A stretch of DNA of 64,000 nucleotides. Origin: Jeotgalibacillus aurantiacus (GTDB lineage: Bacteria > Bacillota > Bacilli > Bacillales > Jeotgalibacillaceae). Shown in pieces: positions 26,584 to 35,976 of the stretch; the first letter of the stretch is position 1, and each line of letters begins with the position of its first letter. The stretch covers positions 496,001 to 560,000 of the forward strand of contig NZ_JACNMS010000002.1 of assembly GCF_020595125.1 (NCBI RefSeq). Reading direction: 5' to 3'. The notes beneath the pieces are model-generated. The model saw only the letters and a list, made by a program, of their open reading frames with translations. It searched no databases and was not told where the DNA came from. Position numbers and translations under genes: made by a program.

Positions 26584-26751
26584 TGTTTTTTCACTTTTAA
26601 ATGCCTGAAAATCCTTAAATGACCGGTTTTGTTAGCGGTTACACATCATTTTAATGAGTCGAATTCCTTCTTATGTGATTTTTCCGGTCTGAGACACAAT
26701 GTAAACTATATTTTTTTAAAATGCAACTCTTTTTATCATATTAATGGAAAA

Positions 26752-27609
26752 TTAAAACCATTCTTCAATGATATCAGCGGCAGACATGACCGGTTTAGCA
26801 CCTGATTTAATGAGAAAATTCGTGCCTGCCGAAAGAGGATGAAAGATCGAACCCGGCAGTGCAAATACGTCTCTTCCTTCCTCCAGTGCCCGGTCAACCG
26901 TAATCATGGATCCACTCTTCATCGCCGCCTGCGTCACAAATATGCCCTTTGATAAACCGGCGATAATCCGGTTCCGCATTGGGAAGTGATGCCGTGCCGG
27001 CTTCTGGTAAGGCGGATACTCTGATAAAATCAGCTGATCCTGCTCCATTTTTTTATAAAGCACCTCGTTTGAAGCCGGATATTGATGTGAGAACCCGCTC
27101 CCCATTACGCCAATTGTTTTTCCGCTTAACGCTGCAATATGAGCCGTTCCATCTGCTCCTGCGGCCAAACCGCTTACAATACAGATCCCCTTAGACAACA
27201 GCTGCGGAATGATTTCCTTCAGCGCTCTGGCGGAGTATTCGTCTGCTTTTCTTGCGCCTACAACGCCGAGCATAGCTCTCGATGACAAATGGTCGGAATC
27301 CCCCTTTACATAAAACAGGACAGGCGGATCATAAATTTCTTTCAGCTGAACTGGATAAATCTCGTCATAGATGGTGATATAGGAGGCCTGACAGGAGGAT
27401 AAATGGTTGAGGATATCTTGTGGTGAATGTTTATGAGTGTATTGACGAAGTTTTTCAATCTGCAGAGCGCTAGGTTGAATTGCAGCCGGGGGACGTAACG
27501 GATGATCAAAAAGCGGGTCTGACCGGAGCCATTGTAAGAGCTGCTGATTACTGAAAATCTGACTGTAGTGAATGTAGACTACATTTTCATAAAAGGATTT
27601 CGGATACAT
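26752..27609 (-). CDS. dprA: DprA (Smf), DNA-processing protein for natural transformation
   Basis: DprA loads RecA on incoming single-stranded DNA during transformation. The 285-residue product has a less conserved N-terminal region. The Rossmann-like DprA domain contains VVGARKADEYS, SGLAAGADGTAHIAAL, MGSGFSHQYPASNEVLYKK and FPMRNRIIAGLS, and ends with FLIKSGAKPVMSAADI. The gene lies between sucD and topA as in B. subtilis. Its presence suggests, but does not prove, competence. Confidence 0.95.
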   Translation of the reverse strand: MYPKSFYENVVYIHYSQIFSNQQLLQWLRSDPLFDHPLRPPAAIQPSALQIEKLRQYTHKHSPQDILNHLSSCQASYITIYDEIYPVQLKEIYDPPVLFYVKGDSDHLSSRAMLGVVGARKADEYSARALKEIIPQLLSKGICIVSGLAAGADGTAHIAALSGKTIGVMGSGFSHQYPASNEVLYKKMEQDQLILSEYPPYQKPARHHFPMRNRIIAGLSKGIFVTQAAMKSGSMITVDRALEEGRDVFALPGSIFHPLSAGTNFLIKSGAKPVMSAADIIEEWF

Positions 27610-27638
27610 ACTATTCTCCTTCCGTATTTAAAATAAAT

Positions 27639-27667
27639 AAATAGAGCTGACTGGGCCAGCTCTATTT
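27639..27667 (-). terminator. terminator after sucD
   Basis: AAATAGAGCTG (27639-27649) and CAGCTCTATTT (27657-27667) form an 11-bp perfect stem with a 7-nt loop. Read on the minus strand it is followed by ATTTATTTATTTT, just after the sucD stop. Confidence 0.85.
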
Positions 27668-27673
27668 ACCGTA

Positions 27674-28576
27674 TTAATGAGTCTTACATTTATCGTAAAG
27701 ACCTTTTTCTTTCAATACTTTAATAAGCGTTTCTCCCATTACTGAAGGCGTTTCAGCAACGGCAATGCCACATTCGTTCATGACGCGGATTTTTTCTTCA
27801 GCGGTACCTTTACCGCCTGAAATAATCGCACCAGCGTGACCCATACGCTTTCCTGGAGGCGCAGTTGCACCGCCGATGAAGCCAACAACCGGCTTTGTCA
27901 TATTTGCTTTTACCCACTCAGCCGCTTCTTCTTCAGCTGTTCCGCCGATCTCACCGATCATGATCACAGCTTCTGTTTCAGGGTCGTTGTTAAACGCTTC
28001 AAGTACGTCGATAAAGTTTGTTCCGTTTACAGGATCTCCACCGATACCTACTGCTGTAGATTGACCGATTCCTTCCTGTGAAAGCTGGTGAACCGCTTCA
28101 TACGTAAGTGTTCCGGAACGGGAAACGACACCTACATGGCCTTTTGTATGAATGTAGCCAGGCATAATACCGATCTTACACTCATCCGGTGTGATGACAC
28201 CAGGACAGTTAGGACCGACAAGACGTGTATTTTTGCCTTCCATATAACGTTTTACTTTGATCATATCATTTACCGGGATGTGCTCAGTGATACAGATCGC
28301 CATATCAAGCTCTGCATCTACACACTCTAAAATAGCGTCTGCTGCAAATGGTGCCGGAACGTAAATAACAGATACGTTTGCTCCTGTTGCTTTAACCGCT
28401 TCCTCCACAGTATTAAATACCGGTACGCCTTCCGCTTCAGTGCCACCTTTACCAGGTGTTACGCCTGCTACGATCTGCGTGCCGTACTCAAGCATCTGCT
28501 TCGTATGGAATAAGGCTGTAGAGCCCGTGATTCCCTGAACTAGAACTTTTGTATTCTTATCAATAAAAACACTCAT
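27674..28576 (-). CDS. sucD: succinyl-CoA synthetase subunit alpha
   Basis: SucD with SucC interconverts succinyl-CoA and succinate with phosphorylation of ADP or GDP in the citric acid cycle. The 300-residue product has the CoA-binding Rossmann fold ([19 protein letters not shown]), the segment [18 protein letters not shown] and the phosphorylated histidine H247 in [10 protein letters not shown]. It follows sucC by 18 bp after GGGAGC. Confidence 0.97.
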   Translation of the reverse strand: MSVFIDKNTKVLVQGITGSTALFHTKQMLEYGTQIVAGVTPGKGGTEAEGVPVFNTVEEAVKATGANVSVIYVPAPFAADAILECVDAELDMAICITEHIPVNDMIKVKRYMEGKNTRLVGPNCPGVITPDECKIGIMPGYIHTKGHVGVVSRSGTLTYEAVHQLSQEGIGQSTAVGIGGDPVNGTNFIDVLEAFNNDPETEAVIMIGEIGGTAEEEAAEWVKANMTKPVVGFIGGATAPPGKRMGHAGAIISGGKGTAEEKIRVMNECGIAVAETPSVMGETLIKVLKEKGLYDKCKTH

Positions 28577-28594
28577 TTATGCTCCCTGCCTTTC

Positions 28595-29755
28595 TCAGCC
28601 TACAAGTTCCACGATCTTTTGTGCGCCGTCTGCCATTGTTCCTGCAGCAACGATATCAAGATCTGACTCATTTAGAATTTTCTTACCAAGTTCAACGTTT
28701 GTTCCTTCAAGACGAACAACAAGAGGTACTTTAAGGCCAACCTGTTTCGCTGCCTCAACAACACCTTCGGCAATAATGTCACACTTCATAATTCCACCGA
28801 AAATGTTAACGAAAATTCCTTTTACATTTTCATCTGAAAGGATGATTTTGAACGCTTCAGTAACCTTCTCTGCCGTTGCGCCGCCCCCAACATCAAGGAA
28901 GTTGGCCGGGTCTCCGCCGTAATGTTTGATAATATCCATCGTCGCCATCGCAAGTCCGGCACCATTAACCATACAGCCGATGTTCCCATCAAGTGAGATG
29001 TAGCTTAGGTCGTATTTCGATGCTTCGATTTCCTTTGCATCCTCTTCATCAAGATCACGGAATTCCATTACATCTTTCTGACGGTAAAGCGCGTTTGCAT
29101 CAAAGTTAAGCTTTGCATCAAGCGCCATTACGTTTCCGTCGCCAGTTGTAACAAGCGGATTAATTTCCGCGATTGAACAATCTTTTTCGATAAACATTTT
29201 GTAAAGTCCAAGCATGAACTTAACCGCTTTATTTACAAGCTCTTTTGGAATGTTGATATTAAACGCTACACGGCGTGCCTGGAACGCTGTAAGACCAACA
29301 ACCGGATCAATCGTTTCACGGAAGATTTTTTCAGGAGTCGCTTCCGCCACTTCCTCGATTTCCGTGCCGCCTTCTTCTGATGCCATCAACGTAATACGTG
29401 ATGTTGCACGGTCTAATACTAAACCGATGTAGTATTCTTTTTTGATGTCGCATCCTTCTTCAATAAGTAAGCGCTTAATTTCTTTTCCTTCAGGACCCGT
29501 CTGGTGCGTCACCAGCGTTTTTCCTAAAAGTTCTTTTGCATATGTACGAACCTCATCCAGACTTTTTGCGATTTTGACACCGCCAGCTTTACCGCGGCCG
29601 CCTGCATGGATCTGAGCTTTTACAACCGTTACTGATGAACCAAGCTCTTTCGCTGCTTCAACAGCCTCTTTAGGCGTGAATGCTACGTAACCTCTTGGAA
29701 CGGATACCCCATATTTTCTGAGGAGTTCCTTTCCCTGATACTCGTGGATATTCAT
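28595..29755 (-). CDS. sucC: succinyl-CoA synthetase subunit beta
   Basis: SucC is the ATP-grasp subunit of succinyl-CoA synthetase. The 386-residue product starts [17 protein letters not shown]. It contains the ATP-grasp segment [16 protein letters not shown], the acidic Mg-binding site in AEINPLV and the C-terminal power-helix region [17 protein letters not shown]. The ATG at 29755 follows GGAGGATGGAAC; 23 codons in the longest frame are excluded. It has its own promoter at 29801-29829 and is isolated from ylqH by a terminator. Confidence 0.97.
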   Translation of the reverse strand: MNIHEYQGKELLRKYGVSVPRGYVAFTPKEAVEAAKELGSSVTVVKAQIHAGGRGKAGGVKIAKSLDEVRTYAKELLGKTLVTHQTGPEGKEIKRLLIEEGCDIKKEYYIGLVLDRATSRITLMASEEGGTEIEEVAEATPEKIFRETIDPVVGLTAFQARRVAFNINIPKELVNKAVKFMLGLYKMFIEKDCSIAEINPLVTTGDGNVMALDAKLNFDANALYRQKDVMEFRDLDEEDAKEIEASKYDLSYISLDGNIGCMVNGAGLAMATMDIIKHYGGDPANFLDVGGGATAEKVTEAFKIILSDENVKGIFVNIFGGIMKCDIIAEGVVEAAKQVGLKVPLVVRLEGTNVELGKKILNESDLDIVAAGTMADGAQKIVELVG

Positions 29756-29800
29756 GTTCCATCCTCCTATCAAACTCTTTTGAAAATAGACTGCGCTTTC

Positions 29801-29829
29801 ATTGTATAGAATGACAGAGGTCATGTCTA
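29801..29829 (-). promoter_or_regulatory. candidate sigma-A promoter of sucCD
   Basis: On the minus strand TAGACA (29824-29829) and TACAAT (29801-29806) are separated by 17 bp, about 45 bp before the sucC start. It lies downstream of the ylqH terminator, as expected for an independent sucCD operon. Confidence 0.6.
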
Positions 29830-29883
29830 CTATTTAAGGCGATCTTGTGAAAAAAGACACAAATAACTGAAAAGTCAGAAAAA

Positions 29884-29925
29884 ACAGAGTCCGATCATAC
29901 ATATATGTAAATGACCGGACTCTGT
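29884..29925. terminator. terminator after ylqH (T-runs on both strands)
   Basis: ACAGAGTCCG pairs with CGGACTCTGT, and the inner sequence pairs further around ACATATATGT. Both strands have a T-run after the stem. On the minus strand it lies about 10 bp after the ylqH stop. Confidence 0.88.
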
Positions 29926-29935
29926 TTTTATTCAC

Positions 29936-30211
29936 TTATTGTTTCTTCTGCTGATCAAGTCTGTAGATGAAAGCAAACACTTCTGCAACTGCCTGATACA
30001 GATCATCCGGTATCGCTTCGTTCAGCTCCAGCTGGCCGAGAAGCTCAACAAGTGATTCATCCTGCTGCACAGGAACCTGATGCTCATTTGCTTTTTCAAT
30101 AATTGTTTCTGCAAGCTTCCCTTTTCCCTTAGCCGTTACGACCGGTGCGAGCTGCTGATCAGACTTATACGTAAGCGCGACTGCCTGCAATCGTTTATTT
30201 TTCTCATTCAT
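29936..30211 (-). CDS. ylqH: FlhB C-terminal-domain-like protein (YlqH)
   Basis: This 91-residue protein resembles only the cytoplasmic C-terminal domain of FlhB/YscU; no membrane part is present. It contains AVALTYKSDQQLAPVVTAKG at residues 11-30, where FlhB would have the region around NPTH. The cleavage motif itself is absent, and the family-typical AIPDDLYQAVAEVFAFIYRL ends the domain. The closely coupled upstream gene (ylqG, 4-bp overlap) looks FliK-like. The pair may act in export switching, but no function is established to my knowledge. Confidence 0.85.
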   Translation of the reverse strand: MNEKNKRLQAVALTYKSDQQLAPVVTAKGKGKLAETIIEKANEHQVPVQQDESLVELLGQLELNEAIPDDLYQAVAEVFAFIYRLDQQKKQ

Positions 30212-32016
30212 GCTTTGTAATCCACCTTATGATAGCCGGTTAGCAGCACGTCTTCAGCCGGACTGATGATTGGCGGGTCCACTTCACCCGCAACATGGAA
30301 TTTAACTGAGGACAGCTGATAACCCATTTGATTCAGCGCATCTTTTAAGACTGGTACGAGCGGCTCAGCCAGCTCATCAAGTCCATTATGTTCATTATAA
30401 ATATCAAGCGTGATGACGCGGTTTTGAACATTCATATCAATGACACTTTCCTTTAATTCTTTCAGCGTAATGTAAAACAGCACTCTTGCGAAATCCGGAT
30501 CCAGCTGCCCTGTTGCCTTCTTTCTGCCGCTCCACTGCATGATCACATCAGACTGCTGGTTCCCAAGATGCATTGGAAACTGCATCAGCAGCTGCTGCAT
30601 CGGACCATTATCAGTGGAAAAAAGCTGCATCCCGTTTAAGCGGCTTACGAGTGTTTCAGCACTTTCCCTGACTGAAGCCGGCTGCGTGGAATCCGCGATC
30701 AGTGATAAAAGCTGAGGTTTTAATGCCTCTGCCGCTTTTTCAGGCGGCAGTGTCTGATTCAGAAGCCGCGCTTCATAATCTATACCGGTTGCCTGAATCA
30801 GCTGCTTTAAAACGTGCATAAAGGAGTGACTGCTTCCCTGAGTACCGAGCAGCGACTGCGATTCAGCAAGGGCTACCGTGACTGCAGGCGGCTGTCCGGC
30901 AGTTACAGCCCCCTCCGGTAACAATTGTCTGACGAGCGGCATAACTGAATCAGGCATTTGGGGAATCAGGTGCTGCACCGTTAATAGTGGCGCACCAGGT
31001 TTGATTTGCTGCAGCGTAGACTGAACCTGAATAAAAAGCTGTGCAGCCTGTTGATTTCCTGCTGATGAAACAGGTGTCCCTGAAACGAGAGAGAGTGCCT
31101 GATGAATCTGCTGCAGCTGTTCAGGTTTTGCAGCGGGTAATGCCTGAAATTCTTTTTGTAAAGCCATTAAACCCTGCCACAAGCGGTTGGCCTGTACGTC
31201 AGGACTCTGCGCATTCCCTGTACCGTGCGAAGGCAATGTAAGCCCGTTTAAAACAGGTGTACCGGCTCCTTTTTCAATCAGCACACCAAGATTTTTCAGT
31301 ACTTCAACAGCCTGATTTTTCTGCGGGTGCTGGCTGTCTACTGTTCTTTCCAGTAACCGTTGAACGAATTGCTCCGATACCGCCTTCTGATAGGGAGCGT
31401 CGATTGTCTGCAGCGTTCGGCTAAGAGCGGGCCTGTCACTGCTTTGCAGAGCTTCAGTCAGCTGATTAACAAGCGCAGTAACAGGAGATCTCGCGGCTTC
31501 ATTTGCACTGGACGCCGCCTGAAATACAGGCGCTTTAAATGGAAGATCTTTTGATGCCATCCATTTTAAAACTGACAGTGCCTCCGTTTTATTTCCTGCT
31601 GCTGTTAAAAAAGAAGCAGCAGCTGTTACTTTTTCCGCGGTCACCGGCCATTTATTTTCAAACATACTCGTAAGAAGCTGTCTCAACTCCTTATTGTCAG
31701 TCAACTGTAGTGACTGAAGCAGAGCAGTTACAGTCTGGCGCGTGCTTTCCCCCGGCGTCTGATTACCGACAGGTTTGACACTGATTTCCCGGCCGTCATT
31801 CGTAATCTGGAGCCACCTTGCTTCTCCCTCAGAAAAAACAGCGTCCAGCTTTACTACGTGAGTCCGATTACCGATCTGTACTTCAGCTGTCTGATTAGGC
31901 ATCAACCTGCTGATTTTTCCATAAACAATCTGACCGTGTTTGAGCGTCTGGTTTCGTTCCTGCGGAGATGCAGGAACTTGCGCACGCGTCTGGCCGGTTA
32001 TATGTGATGAGGGCAT
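30208..32016 (-). CDS. ylqG: YlqG, large protein with FliK-like C-terminus
   Basis: The 602-residue product is unusually rich in Gln, Ala and Leu. It has no signal peptide or membrane helix. The first 100 residues contain a beta-rich stretch (KHGQIVYGKISRLMPNQTAEV). The middle is repetitive helix with many Gln/Leu pairs. The last 130 residues (FARVLFYITLKELKESVID, then RVITLDIYNEH and LNQMGYQLSSVKFHV) resemble the Flg_hook domain of FliK. The B. subtilis homologue is uncharacterised. It overlaps ylqH, the FlhB-C-like gene, by 4 bp. The flagellar link is inference. Confidence 0.8.
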   Translation of the reverse strand: MPSSHITGQTRAQVPASPQERNQTLKHGQIVYGKISRLMPNQTAEVQIGNRTHVVKLDAVFSEGEARWLQITNDGREISVKPVGNQTPGESTRQTVTALLQSLQLTDNKELRQLLTSMFENKWPVTAEKVTAAASFLTAAGNKTEALSVLKWMASKDLPFKAPVFQAASSANEAARSPVTALVNQLTEALQSSDRPALSRTLQTIDAPYQKAVSEQFVQRLLERTVDSQHPQKNQAVEVLKNLGVLIEKGAGTPVLNGLTLPSHGTGNAQSPDVQANRLWQGLMALQKEFQALPAAKPEQLQQIHQALSLVSGTPVSSAGNQQAAQLFIQVQSTLQQIKPGAPLLTVQHLIPQMPDSVMPLVRQLLPEGAVTAGQPPAVTVALAESQSLLGTQGSSHSFMHVLKQLIQATGIDYEARLLNQTLPPEKAAEALKPQLLSLIADSTQPASVRESAETLVSRLNGMQLFSTDNGPMQQLLMQFPMHLGNQQSDVIMQWSGRKKATGQLDPDFARVLFYITLKELKESVIDMNVQNRVITLDIYNEHNGLDELAEPLVPVLKDALNQMGYQLSSVKFHVAGEVDPPIISPAEDVLLTGYHKVDYKA

Positions 32017-32022
32017 GTGTCA

Positions 32023-32790
32023 TCATCTCCTCTTGGCAGCAATAGATTTTACAGGCTCAAACGATAACCTGTGAATGTCAGTTGGTCCGTACTTATGTAA
32101 AGCTTCTACATGCTGTTTCGTACCGTAGCCGGCGTGGTTGTCAAAGCCATATTCAGGGAACCGTTCGGCAGCCTGTTCCATCAGCCTGTCTCTGGTTACC
32201 TTGGCAACGATAGAAGCCGCTGCGATACTGACACTTTTTGCATCGCCTTTTATGATGGATTTCTGCGAAATTGGAATCCGGAGCTCCACCGCATCAATCA
32301 AAGCATGGTCAGGCCGGCTCTTTAATTGTGTCAATGCCATTTCCATTGCTTTTTTTGAGGCATTTAAAATATTGATTTGATCGATTTCTTCAGCCTCTAT
32401 GATCCCTACCCCGACATCTGCATGCTTCATAATTTCTTCGAAAAACAGCTCTCTTTGTGCGCGCCCGATCTTTTTGGAATCATTCAGACCCGGGAGATAA
32501 AAGTCTTCAGGAAGGATGGCGGCTGCAGCTACTACTGGTCCGGCAAGAGGTCCTCGGCCTGCTTCGTCCAGACCAGCGATCAGCTTTTTACCATTTGATT
32601 TCGCCTCATTTTCATAGCGCAGCATTTGTTCGTACTGTTCCTTTAACACCTGAGCTCTGTGCTGTTTTTTTGTGTGTCTCTCCACTAGGGCGAGTGCACC
32701 TTTTCTTTTATCCTGTAACAGTTCGGCTGGGATTGGCTGATTCGGATCAAGCGAATCGAGGATTTCACGCCATTCTTTTATTGATGTCAT
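32023..32790 (-). CDS. rnhB: ribonuclease HII
   Basis: RnhB removes ribonucleotides from DNA. The 255-residue product has the RNase HII catalytic segment GLDEAGRGPLAGPVVAAA, the motif LNDSKKIGRAQRE, the second acidic site in LIDAVE, and SIAAASIVAKVTRDRLM. The ATG at 32790 follows AAAGGTGACAACG and gives the same length as the B. subtilis protein; twelve upstream codons in the longest frame lack a good site. It precedes ylqG. Confidence 0.96.
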   Translation of the reverse strand: MTSIKEWREILDSLDPNQPIPAELLQDKRKGALALVERHTKKQHRAQVLKEQYEQMLRYENEAKSNGKKLIAGLDEAGRGPLAGPVVAAAAILPEDFYLPGLNDSKKIGRAQRELFFEEIMKHADVGVGIIEAEEIDQINILNASKKAMEMALTQLKSRPDHALIDAVELRIPISQKSIIKGDAKSVSIAAASIVAKVTRDRLMEQAAERFPEYGFDNHAGYGTKQHVEALHKYGPTDIHRLSFEPVKSIAAKRR

Positions 32791-32832
32791 CGTTGTCACC
32801 TTTCTTCTTATATCGGCTCGTTTCATTTAAAA

Positions 32833-32870
32833 TAAAGACTCCCTTTTTAGAGGGAGCCTTTAAAGGGTAT
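32833..32870 (-). terminator. terminator upstream of rnhB
   Basis: On the minus strand GGCTCCCTCT pairs with AGGGAGTC around a short A-rich loop and is followed by TTTATTTT. It would end transcription coming from rbgA. Confidence 0.65.
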
Positions 32871-32884
32871 TGCAAGTATCAACC

Positions 32885-32999
32885 GTGCCGGGTCATTCCT
32901 TCGCTTTCCGCGGCCGCGCGGTGAGCCAGCTTGCGCTTTGCGCTACGCTGTCTCACCTGTCGCTCCTCTGCCGCAGGAGTCTACGGAATGACCCGGCAC
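32885..32999. repeat. interspersed palindromic repeat, copy A
   Basis: The 15-bp ends GTGCCGGGTCATTCC (32885-32899) and their exact reverse complement (32985-32999) enclose a GC-rich core. The core reads CGCTTTCCGCGGCCGCGCGG, then GTGAGCC, a GCGC-rich loop, TCACCTG and GCCGCAGGAGTCT. The same core with different ends occurs at 54970-55077, and in altered form at 55503-55590 and 55643-55880. No coding frame is likely. Confidence 0.85.
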
Positions 33000-33192
33000 T
33001 TATAATGTGCATAATCTGTTGAGTACTTAAATTAAGGAATTTAACCGATAGTAGAGAATCGTATTTTTTACTAAAAAACAGTAAAGTCTATCTTAAATAT
33101 TCTCATATAAATATTTCCAACTGATTTCTGACTAATTAAAACATCATTTTTTTAACAACTATGCCAGGAATTATTCAGCACGGTTTTAACGA

Positions 33193-34056
33193 TTAATTTT
33201 CTACGTCATCCAGTGCTTCAAGGTCGAATGTGATGGGGCCGAATTGGGTGTTTCTGATGTCGCGGACGATGAGGTCGGCTGTTTTGTCGTAGTCGACTTC
33301 ACCACCGGCCATCAGACAGCCGCGTTTTTTTCCGATATGGTTAAACAGCTCTGCTGCATCCTCATGGATGACGTCCATCTGGTAACGTTCTTTCAGTCTT
33401 TCCGGATAGTAGGTTTCAAGGAACCTAAGCGCGTATAGGGCGATGTCCTGAAGATTCAGGATGGTATCTTTGATGGCACCTGTAAGCGCAAGTTTGTATC
33501 CTACCTGCTGATCTTCGAATTTTGGCCATAAAATACCCGGTGTATCGAGAAGCTCCATTTCCTTACCGGCTTTAATCCACTGCTGGGCTTTTGTTACACC
33601 CGGGCGGTTTCCTGTTTGGGCAATATTTTTTTTAGCCAGGCGGTTAATGAGTGTTGATTTTCCGACGTTCGGAATTCCAACGATCATGGCACGCATGGCT
33701 CGTGGCCGGATTCCTCTTGATTTCATTCTGTCCCATTTATCCTTTAAGATTTTCATGGATTCTTTTTGGATTTGCTGGAGACCTGTTCCTTTATCAGAAT
33801 TTATGGCTACAGCAGGCAGTCCCTGATCGGCAAAATATTGGATCCATTCTTTTGTTTTTACCGGATCTGCCATATCTGCTTTATTGATCAGGATCAGCCT
33901 TGGCTTTTGACCAATGATTTCTTCGATCATCGGATTTCTTGAGGATACGGGAATACGTGCGTCTACAAGTTCAAATACGATGTCCACTAATTTAAGTTTT
34001 TCTGTTACCTGTCTTCTGGCTTTCGCCATATGTCCAGGAAACCATTGAATACTCAT
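33193..34056 (-). CDS. rbgA: RbgA (YlqF), ribosome biogenesis GTPase
   Basis: RbgA is an essential GTPase in late assembly of the 50S subunit. The 287-residue product has circularly permuted G motifs: G4 INKAD near residue 58, G1 GIPNVGKST near 126, then G2/G3 with DTPGILWPK. The C-terminal helical ANTAR-like domain binds rRNA. The gene lies between lepB (7 bp upstream) and rnhB, as in B. subtilis. Confidence 0.97.
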   Translation of the reverse strand: MSIQWFPGHMAKARRQVTEKLKLVDIVFELVDARIPVSSRNPMIEEIIGQKPRLILINKADMADPVKTKEWIQYFADQGLPAVAINSDKGTGLQQIQKESMKILKDKWDRMKSRGIRPRAMRAMIVGIPNVGKSTLINRLAKKNIAQTGNRPGVTKAQQWIKAGKEMELLDTPGILWPKFEDQQVGYKLALTGAIKDTILNLQDIALYALRFLETYYPERLKERYQMDVIHEDAAELFNHIGKKRGCLMAGGEVDYDKTADLIVRDIRNTQFGPITFDLEALDDVEN

Positions 34057-34063
34057 CTATCAT

Positions 34064-34600
34064 TCACTCCTTACTTACAACTTTAAAGTCCTCAGGTGGC
34101 CAGAACACAATCGACATGACACCTACGACTGATTCTACCGATACAGGACCGATGTGGCGGCTGTCACGGCTTTTAGACCGGTTATCACCCATGACAAATA
34201 AATGACCCTCAGGAACCGTTTTCTCACCTGTTAATTCCTCCAGTGTAAAGTCAGCGGTTACCGCTTCTTCATCTAAAAACTGTTCTTCCGTCAACTGATC
34301 ATTTATGTATAGCTTACCCTCTTTAAATGCAACAGTTTCACCGGGAAGACCGATTACCCGTTTAATATAATCATCACTTTCTGACGCATGGAAAACCACC
34401 ATGTCAAACCGCTCAGGCTCTTCAAGACGGTAATTCAGCTTATTCACAATTAACCTGTCCCCATCTTTAAGCGCCGGATTCATGGAACTTCCATCTACAA
34501 CAACTGGAGAAAATAAAAAGTAGCGGATACCCGCGGCACAAACAATGGCAATCAACAGGATTTTGGACCATTCCCACCATTCATTCTTAGCCTTTCTCAT
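34064..34600 (-). CDS. lepB: type I signal peptidase
   Basis: Signal peptidase I cleaves signal peptides of secreted proteins. The 178-residue product has one N-terminal membrane helix (about 11-30), the catalytic Ser39 in VDGSSMNP, the general base Lys80 in DDYIKRVIGLPGE, and the motif VMGDNRSKSRDSRHIG. It matches the short SipS/SipT Bacillus type. It precedes rbgA in the same transcript; an extended -10 promoter candidate is at 34631-34639. Confidence 0.96.
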   Translation of the reverse strand: MRKAKNEWWEWSKILLIAIVCAAGIRYFLFSPVVVDGSSMNPALKDGDRLIVNKLNYRLEEPERFDMVVFHASESDDYIKRVIGLPGETVAFKEGKLYINDQLTEEQFLDEEAVTADFTLEELTGEKTVPEGHLFVMGDNRSKSRDSRHIGPVSVESVVGVMSIVFWPPEDFKVVSKE

Positions 34601-34630
34601 TTAAACGCCCCCATGTAATCTGCTTTCTCT

Positions 34631-34639
34631 ATTTTAGCA
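34631..34639 (-). promoter_or_regulatory. candidate extended -10 promoter of lepB-rbgA
   Basis: On the minus strand TGCTAAAAT forms an extended -10 (TG at the right spacing, TAAAAT box at 34631-34636) about 30 bp before the lepB start. No good -35 box is seen. It lies after the rplS terminator, so an independent promoter is expected here. Confidence 0.4.
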
Positions 34640-34730
34640 CAGCAGGTGAGGAATAACGTGTATTTGAACGAAAGAAGCAGGGCAAGAAACTATATATGAA
34701 TGTTATAGGTTACATGATATTTTCACATTA

Positions 34731-34760
34731 AAAAAAGAGCTTGCAAGCAAGCTCTTTTTT
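34731..34760 (-). terminator. terminator after rplS
   Basis: AAAAGAGCTTGC (34733-34744) and GCAAGCTCTTTT (34747-34758) form a 12-bp perfect stem with T-runs on both strands. It follows the rplS stop on the minus strand and ends the rpsP operon. Confidence 0.92.
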
Positions 34761-34765
34761 CATTA

Positions 34766-35110
34766 TTAGCGAATTTCTTTAATACGGGCCGCTTTACCGC
34801 GCAGGTTACGCAGGTAGTAAAGTTTCGCACGACGAACTTTACCGCGACGCACAACATCAAGCTTCGCAATTTTTGGTGTGTGTACAGGGAATGTACGCTC
34901 AACACCTACTCCGTAAGAGATCTTACGTACAGTAAATGTTTCACTTACTCCACCGCCACGGCGTTTAATAACAACACCTTCGAACACCTGGATACGCTCA
35001 CGAGTTCCCTCAACAACCTTAACGTGAACCTTTACAGTATCACCCGGCTTGAATACAGGAAGATCAGAACGAAGTTGTTCTTTTGTAATTTCTTGAATTA
35101 AATTATGCAT
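34766..35110 (-). CDS. rplS: 50S ribosomal protein L19
   Basis: L19 lies at the subunit interface of the ribosome. The 114-residue product is typical ([20 protein letters not shown], then [20 protein letters not shown], ending [11 protein letters not shown]). The ATG at 35110 follows AAGGAG and gives the family start [10 protein letters not shown]; three upstream codons are excluded. It is the last gene of the rpsP-khpA-ylqD-rimM-trmD-rplS group. Confidence 0.97.
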   Translation of the reverse strand: MHNLIQEITKEQLRSDLPVFKPGDTVKVHVKVVEGTRERIQVFEGVVIKRRGGGVSETFTVRKISYGVGVERTFPVHTPKIAKLDVVRRGKVRRAKLYYLRNLRGKAARIKEIR

Positions 35111-35241
35111 CGATTTCAACTCCTTCCAACAGATGTTCTTGCGGTTCTGTGACCATTTATGCAGCGGAACACCGTTTTCAAGGCTTATTCACTGATGTGA
35201 ACTAAGCACAAGATTCATAATACCACAGCTGCCGATCTGTT
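35111..35241 (-). promoter_or_regulatory. rplS leader, possible L19 leader RNA
   Basis: The 131-bp trmD-rplS gap is long for this operon. Its RNA can form short hairpins, for example GTTC with GAAC around a CCGC/GCGG pair near 35140-35180. An L19 autoregulatory leader RNA is known in Bacillota at this place. I cannot fold it confidently, so this assignment rests mainly on position. Confidence 0.3.
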
Positions 35242-35976
35242 TCAATGTTCTTTTTTGATTTCTTCAATCCATTTTTTCTGCTGGTCTGAAAGTGGATAAA
35301 CGTCAAGAAGATCCGGGCGTCTGGTCCAAGTTCTCCTTAATGATTCCTTCATTCTCCACTCATCAATTTTACTGTGATTTCCGGACAATAGGACGTCAGG
35401 AACCTTGTGACCATTATATTCTGCAGGACGCGTGTAGTGAGGGTGCTCCAGAAGCCCGCTCGAATGTGAGTCCTTAACGGCAGATTCATCGTTTCCAAGC
35501 ACACCGGGCAGCAGCCTGACGACACTGTCAATGACCGTCATCGCACCGAGTTCACCGCCTGTCAGAACGAAATCACCAATGGAGATTTCATCTGTCACAA
35601 GATGCTCACGGATTCTCTCATCGTACCCTTCATAGTGTCCGCAAATAAAGACAAGATGCTCTTCCTTTGAGAGCTCTTCTGCTTTTTTTTGCGTATACCT
35701 TTCACCCTGAGGACACATGAGGATAATTCTTGGTGCTTTTTCAGTTCCCTGAGTCAGCTGGTGGACAGCTTCGAAAATCGGTTCAGGCTTTAACACCATT
35801 CCCGCTCCGCCTCCGTATGGGTAATCGTCAACAGAGTTATGCTTGTTGCCTGAAAACTGACGAAAATCGGTTACGTTGTAGTCAACTGCTCCTTTTTCCT
35901 TCGCCTTCTTCAAAATGGATTCTCCGAAGACGCCATCAAACATAGATGGAAAGAGAGAGAGAACGTCAATTTTCAT
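35242..35976 (-). CDS. trmD: tRNA (guanine-N1)-methyltransferase TrmD
   Basis: TrmD makes m1G37 in tRNA, which prevents frameshifting. The 244-residue product has the SPOUT trefoil-knot segments: [20 protein letters not shown] near residue 50, [12 protein letters not shown] near 110, and [20 protein letters not shown]. It overlaps the upstream rimM by 4 bp, the usual pairing in bacteria. Confidence 0.97.
   Translation of the reverse strand: MKIDVLSLFPSMFDGVFGESILKKAKEKGAVDYNVTDFRQFSGNKHNSVDDYPYGGGAGMVLKPEPIFEAVHQLTQGTEKAPRIILMCPQGERYTQKKAEELSKEEHLVFICGHYEGYDERIREHLVTDEISIGDFVLTGGELGAMTVIDSVVRLLPGVLGNDESAVKDSHSSGLLEHPHYTRPAEYNGHKVPDVLLSGNHSKIDEWRMKESLRRTWTRRPDLLDVYPLSDQQKKWIEEIKKEH

Larger units (their letters stand above)
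32791..33192. other. rbgA-rnhB intergenic region
   Basis: This 400-bp gap holds the rbgA-side terminator (32833-32870) and palindromic repeat copy A (32885-32999). About 190 bp of AT-rich sequence follow (33000-33192), in which I see no gene and no confident promoter. Confidence 0.6.

Noticed and set aside
32457-32924. Plus-strand 155-codon frame
   Set aside because: It is antisense to rnhB and runs through the terminator and into repeat copy A.
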